A stretch of DNA of 64,000 nucleotides, from positions 9,764,264-9,828,263 of the forward strand of contig CM059972.1 in NCBI GenBank assembly GCA_030490835.1, read 5' to 3'. Both the position numbers and the translations under genes were made by a program. Origin of the DNA: Annona cherimola. Lineage: Eukaryota > Streptophyta > Magnoliopsida > Magnoliales > Annonaceae. The notes under the pieces were generated by a model. The model ran no database searches, was not told the origin of the DNA, and worked only from the letters and a program-made list of their open reading frames with translations. Below, piece after piece: positions 59,539 to 64,000 of this stretch. Within the stretch, counting starts at the first letter, position 1; the number at the start of each line of letters is the position of its first letter.

Positions 59539-59720
59539 GAAAGAAAAGAAGGTATAAAGAAGAGAGAGAAAGAGAGAAGAGAGAAAGAGGAGAGAGAGAA
59601 AGAGAAGAGAGAGAAAGAGAGAGAAGAAGAAATTAGATAGAGAAAGAAAGAAGAGAGAGAAAAGAAGAGAGAAAAGAAGAGAGAGAAAAAGAGAAAATAG
59701 AAGAAATTGGAGAGAAAAGA
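59539..59720. repeat. GA-rich low-complexity tract
   Basis: About 180 bp of (GAGA/GAAA)n on the plus strand, interrupted once near 59625. Inside the large hAT-type element. Confidence 0.85.
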
Positions 59721-62543
59721 AAATGAGACAAGAAGCTAAAAGAAATTGTAATTAACTAGCAACTTAATTAAAACTATTCTAAGAAAGCAATAAAAGCTAT
59801 GAAATTTAACTATTAAAGCAGGAAAGAGAATTACATTAAATTTAATCTAAAAATTACAAAGCATAAAATAAAGTAGTAAATCTAATCTAAAAATTAAAAC
59901 TACAAATTAAAAAGCAATAACTACGAGACACTACAAAACATAATAAAATAAAATTTACATCACCCGAATATGGAGAGCAAAATCTCCACGTAATAGAAAA
60001 CTTTATTGCTTGGCCCCACCTCCTCACTACGGGTCCCACAAGATGGGTCCCACCCACTTGCTATGGGATCCCACAAAATGGGTCCCACCCAAGGAGAGAA
60101 GTGTGGGGTATGGGGGTGTGTATTGGGATGAGTGGAGGGGCCCTCTTTTTATAGGTGTTGGGCAGCCCTCTTTTCATTTGAAAGAGTCGATGTGGGATTT
60201 CATGTCTCTTTGATACACTTGCTCTCCACGTTGCCTTCTGTTGGCCTTGCTGCCGACTTGGGCAAGAACGGCTGCTCGTGATGGGCTGGGATGCTTGCTA
60301 ATTTCGAATTCTATGATGGGGCATTTACAAGATCGGCTAATTGGAAGAAAAGGCAGAGCTGATGATTTTCGGTGGTGATTATGTGCTGCCGAAAATACGA
60401 AAGATGCAGCGGAAGTGGGAACCATTGAAGTGCAGAGTCCGGAGACGACTTGGAACTATGGGAAATGGCAAGAAGAAGCACTGCCGCAGCTACGACTTGA
60501 TGGAATTCAGGTCCATAAATTTTTCAATTGACAGATTTTGTTGAAGGGATGCCACGGGAAATTGCAATGGTGCTGAGGATTCTACGGATTGCTTCCGTGT
60601 GGGCGCGGAAATCGAGTGGCAGCGGGGAAGAGAGGAAAGACGAAGCCGCGGCAAGCGGTCATGGCGGCGATTGCTGCTTTTGTCGTGGCTGCCGATTGGA
60701 ATGGGTGTTGCCGGAGATCTGGACGGAGAAGACGGAGAAGACGGAGAAGGCAGCTGCTCGGTGGGTTTTCTGCTGCTATGGATTATGGCTAGGATTTTGC
60801 TATTTCGGTTGGTTGGATTTGGGGCCAGTCCAAATTTCCGGTTCATAGCTGAACACGAGCTTGCTGGTATGGAATTGGGGATGATTTTCAATGGGCTAAT
60901 TTTTATTGCTGCCGGTAAGTTGAGACGGGCGGAGAAGCTGGTTTTGGATTTCAGAGAGCTCGAATTCAACCCACACAGTCAAATGTTGAATTGAACTGGC
61001 GCAACAGCAGAATTCCCATTGTCAGAGGCTAAGCTGGTAATGTTAACTCTGCCATTCAGGCCGTGCTCGGTCGATCTCGCTGGCGAATTGATGCTCCAAA
61101 CAATGAGAAAATCCCACACTAGAGATGCCCAAGACAGGCAACCAAAGTCGAAAACCAGAAAGGAAGGAATTGAAATTAACGAAAGGCTAAGAATTTGAGA
61201 AAGGAACGGGAGAGAAGCAGCCCTTTAGCGCCAAAGAAGCGACGTATTGGAGAGAGATTGCGGTGCTCGAATCAAAGAGGCTGCTCGTTGGTTTGATTGC
61301 AGATTGCTGAAATGAAGATGCGGTGGGTTGCAGCGGCGATGCTCAGATGTTCCATGGTTGTTGCCGGTGTCGGATTAGAGAATGGCAGCCATGGCTACCG
61401 TGTTGGGGAAGATGGAGACGGGTTGAATGGAAGCTGCCGAAATGGAGGAATTGAAAGGGGACGATGCCTGCTTTAATGGGTATGCTTCTGGTCTGAAACA
61501 GAAAGCTGCCAGAAAATAGGCATCTGTTGCCTACAGCTAGGCAGTTTGCTGTTGGTGCTGCCGGTTTTCGTTGGTGGATGATGAGGCGGTGGAGCTGAAT
61601 CAGACGGGCGTTTGAAGGAAGTCTGCTGCTTCGTGAAGATGGAGTGCAGGATTTAATGCCTATCTTGCTGCCGTAGCTGGAGAAGAGGGCTGGCAGGATT
61701 TGGGCGTTTTTAGCTTGCGGCTGGTTTGGGAAGATGGAGCACCATAAATGGTGCTCCGGTGGTGCTCCGACCATCTGTACTTATGTAGAAAATAATAACG
61801 TGATTTTCCATATTTGATTTCTGTTAAAATAATTTTAATAAACCCACGTAGACTTTTAAGTTACTTTTGAGTGCTTTTTGAATTTATTTTATTTTATCTT
61901 AAGATTTTATAATGATTTACTTTGCACCCATATTTCAAAGTTAGCCTATTTAATCCCTTTTAGCATGTCTAATTATTTTTATAATTTCATATTTTCCAAA
62001 ATATTGCAAAATGACCCGTTTTATATTAAAATTAAAGATTCTATCAAAAATATGATTTTCATACAATTCCACTTAAAACATGCTTTTAATTAACATTTTA
62101 ATATTTAATAGCGTGAATTTAATATGAAATTAAATCAAAATTTTTAGACTTATCAATATCTAAATGGATTAAATTTTATCTAAATGTTAACTTGTTCTTA
62201 TATAGGTGAATAAATATTCATATTTTATTTAAGTATTTATGTTTTGCTTTGATTGATTAGTAATAGATTGAAACATATAGTAGTTAAATTTAATATAGAT
62301 TTATCTTTATACTTGATAGGTTTATAAATTCTTTAAAATTTCTTACTTAACCCGTAGTTTTTACCCGACCCGTTGTCCCAAAACCGACCCGTTTCCGACT
62401 CGAATTTTGTCCGGATACCTAGTAAAAAAAAGTAAGGGTCAAACCGACCTTGTCCCGATCCGAAAAAAAATAAGGGTTAAACTAGATTTTTGAAAGATAG
62501 GATCAGGGTTGGGCACACCTTGACCCGTCCCAACCCGCCCCTA

Positions 62544-62971
62544 GGACAAGCGCTCCCATCATCGCAGCACTTGCCCTGAAAAGAGGTCAACATACAACGG
62601 TTTTCGGGGCATAAATCCAGTCACGGAATGAGTTGACCTGCCACGTCTTACATTCCGTGGGGACGCATGCAAATTTCTCTTTCAAATCAAACAAGTATGC
62701 CTAAAACTCGCAGACGCAGAGGCGTTTCTCTTCTTCCTGCTGGATAGATATTAAATATGTTAATAGTAAAGATCAATTTGTCCACGGCTTGTTCTAATGA
62801 TACAAGATTTTTACGTAAAATTTACATCCTGGATGGAAAATGTAATAATATGTATTAAAAATAAGAAAAAGTGTATTAAAAATTAAAAAATCTATCTTAG
62901 GAATAATTTTTGATTGGGAAAACACATATTTAATTCAAGAATTTTATATTGCTTGAAACAAACGCTTACTA
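62544..62971. other. Intergenic spacer
   Basis: A unique, balanced stretch at 62550-62740, then AT-rich sequence; no gene recognised. Confidence 0.4.
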
Positions 62972-63246
62972 GTACGTGCTTGGATATATCTAAAATTTTT
63001 TAAATAAAAGTTTTTTAATATAAAATTTTCACTTATCACAATCATCATATTTTTAATCATTTTTTCATATCTTATTATATAATTAATTTACTTTTCAATC
63101 ATTTTTATACAATTATCCATATAACTAACTTATCTATTTTAACGTTATTCTCTTTATTCATCATCATTACCATTATTACATTATATTATTTTCTCTCATA
63201 TCAAAATTTTTCAACCAAAATTTTATCACTTCTCAAACACACACTC
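62972..63246. mobile_element. MITE family A copy
   Basis: Left acgtgcttggatatatc, right cacttctcaaacacacac; the interior (tcttattatataattaattt, caatcatttttatacaattatcc) matches the family. Confidence 0.68.
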
Positions 63247-63488
63247 AGTTAATTCCTAATTGGTATTATTTTTGTTCAAGCTCATTTTCATGTCTATTTG
63301 AAATTTAATTCAATCATTTGATATTCAATTAATTAAAATATTAGGAATGATTTTGTTTAATTTTATTAATCTTTTTAAAATACTTTAAGTCCTGTCAAAA
63401 TACAATAGAAAGTCCATCACAGTTTAACAATGTTTAATTTAAACTATTTTAAAGCTCTGTAAATGTACCAACCAGTACACAAAATTTA
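63247..63488. other. AT-rich intergenic spacer
   Basis: Nothing recognised. Confidence 0.4.
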
Positions 63489-63768
63489 GGGCATGTTTGG
63501 ATAACGCAAAAAGCATTTCAAATAAAAGAATTTCAATATAAAACTTTATATTTTTCACAATTATATTTTTTAATTATTTCTTCATATCTTCCCGTACAAC
63601 TATTATACTTTTTAATCATTTATATATAACTGACTTTTTTATTTTAACTTTATCCAATCTAATTCTCATTATTACTCATATCATATCATGTGATATTGTT
63701 TACTCTCGATCTAAAAAAAAAACTTTTTGTTCAAAATTTTTGTTCACTTCTTAAACCCATTTGGCACC
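63489..63768. mobile_element. MITE family A copy
   Basis: Left gggcatgtttggataacgc, right cttaaacccatttggcacc followed by taa; the interior has family words (acaactattatactttttaatc, attactcatatcatatcat). Confidence 0.68.
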
Positions 63769-64000
63769 TAATTTATGCAAAAAAAAATACTTTGGACTGT
63801 TATACCAATAAGTTATTGCAATTTTGATTAAAATTTTAAAGTCCCCTAGACCTAGGTTTATCCTTTCTTGAAAAATATCTTGATAAAGTAATTGACCCAT
63901 ACGAATGAACCCTACAAATACTATCCAAAATTTAAACGATTCGAACCATTTTATTTGTTCCGCAGCAAAATTATAATCCACACAATAAATCCAAATTCCA

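Larger units (their letters stand above)
58466..62543. mobile_element. Large hAT-type element with TAGGGGTG ends (4.08 kb)
   Basis: Ends TAGGGGTGGGAAT and (inverted) TAGGGGCGGGTTGG, with subterminal cgggtcaacccg/gacccgtcc repeats. Flanks ggacaaac (58458-58465) and ggacaagc (62544-62551), a 7-of-8 duplication. The interior has a GC-rich stretch (58620-59180), a GA-rich tract, and a long region to about 61770 with many tgctgccg-type words and short frames on both strands, but no transposase that I recognise. The interior is probably acquired DNA plus later insertions. Confidence 0.68.

Noticed and set aside
60341..60994. Overlapping plus- and minus-strand frames of 67-159 codons
   Set aside because: Several frames are open at once because of composition, and none has a recognisable domain; inside the large hAT-type element.
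1..64000. CRISPR arrays, bacterial operons, rRNA, organelle DNA insertions
   Set aside because: I saw no spacer-regular direct repeats, Shine-Dalgarno-spaced genes, rRNA sequence or plastid/mitochondrial gene fragments.

Overview
The window is nuclear DNA from a flowering plant. It has split genes with GT-AG introns, chloroplast-targeted proteins of plant-only families, TATA-driven intronless small genes, and long AT-rich spacers full of MITEs, hAT and Mutator-like elements, SINEs and LINEs. I cannot place it below angiosperm from sequence alone.

Layout. (1) 733-5175, minus: the 5' six exons of a RETICULATA-RELATED (DUF3411) chloroplast protein gene, running off the left edge. (2) 7.0-39.6 kb, plus: a dispersed cluster of four small intronless genes (75, 78, 74 and 84 aa). 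They share an N-terminal core with [13 protein letters not shown](K/R)PP, and each has a TATA box 99-246 bp before its ATG. A promoter relic at 32.08 kb matches copy 1 at 18 of 20 bases and hints at a lost fifth copy. (3) 40286-46713, minus: a complete four-exon CHLH/GUN5 gene (Mg-chelatase H subunit, 1379 aa), whose first intron starts with GC instead of GT. (4) The rest is spacer and transposons.

The repeat landscape resolves into families. A Tourist/Harbinger-like MITE of about 280 bp (TWA target duplications) has many copies. A foldback family of 320-400 bp has 9-bp target duplications, shared arms and copy-specific palindromic tips. A roughly 400-bp element is built from a repeated short motif. 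There are four hAT elements with TAGGGGTG ends (three visible 8-bp or near 8-bp duplications plus one perfect nested case), a 2.4-kb Mutator-like element with GC-rich cargo, several SINE families, and a 5'-truncated LINE with a 15-bp duplication. Many are nested, so relative insertion order can be read. A 1.46-kb tandem duplication at 50.8-54.0 kb has a MITE exactly at its junction.

How the genes relate. CHLH catalyses the committed step of chlorophyll synthesis, and the RETICULATA-RELATED protein belongs to a chloroplast membrane family affecting leaf mesophyll. The small-gene cluster between them has no function I can name. It is the most interesting coding content here.
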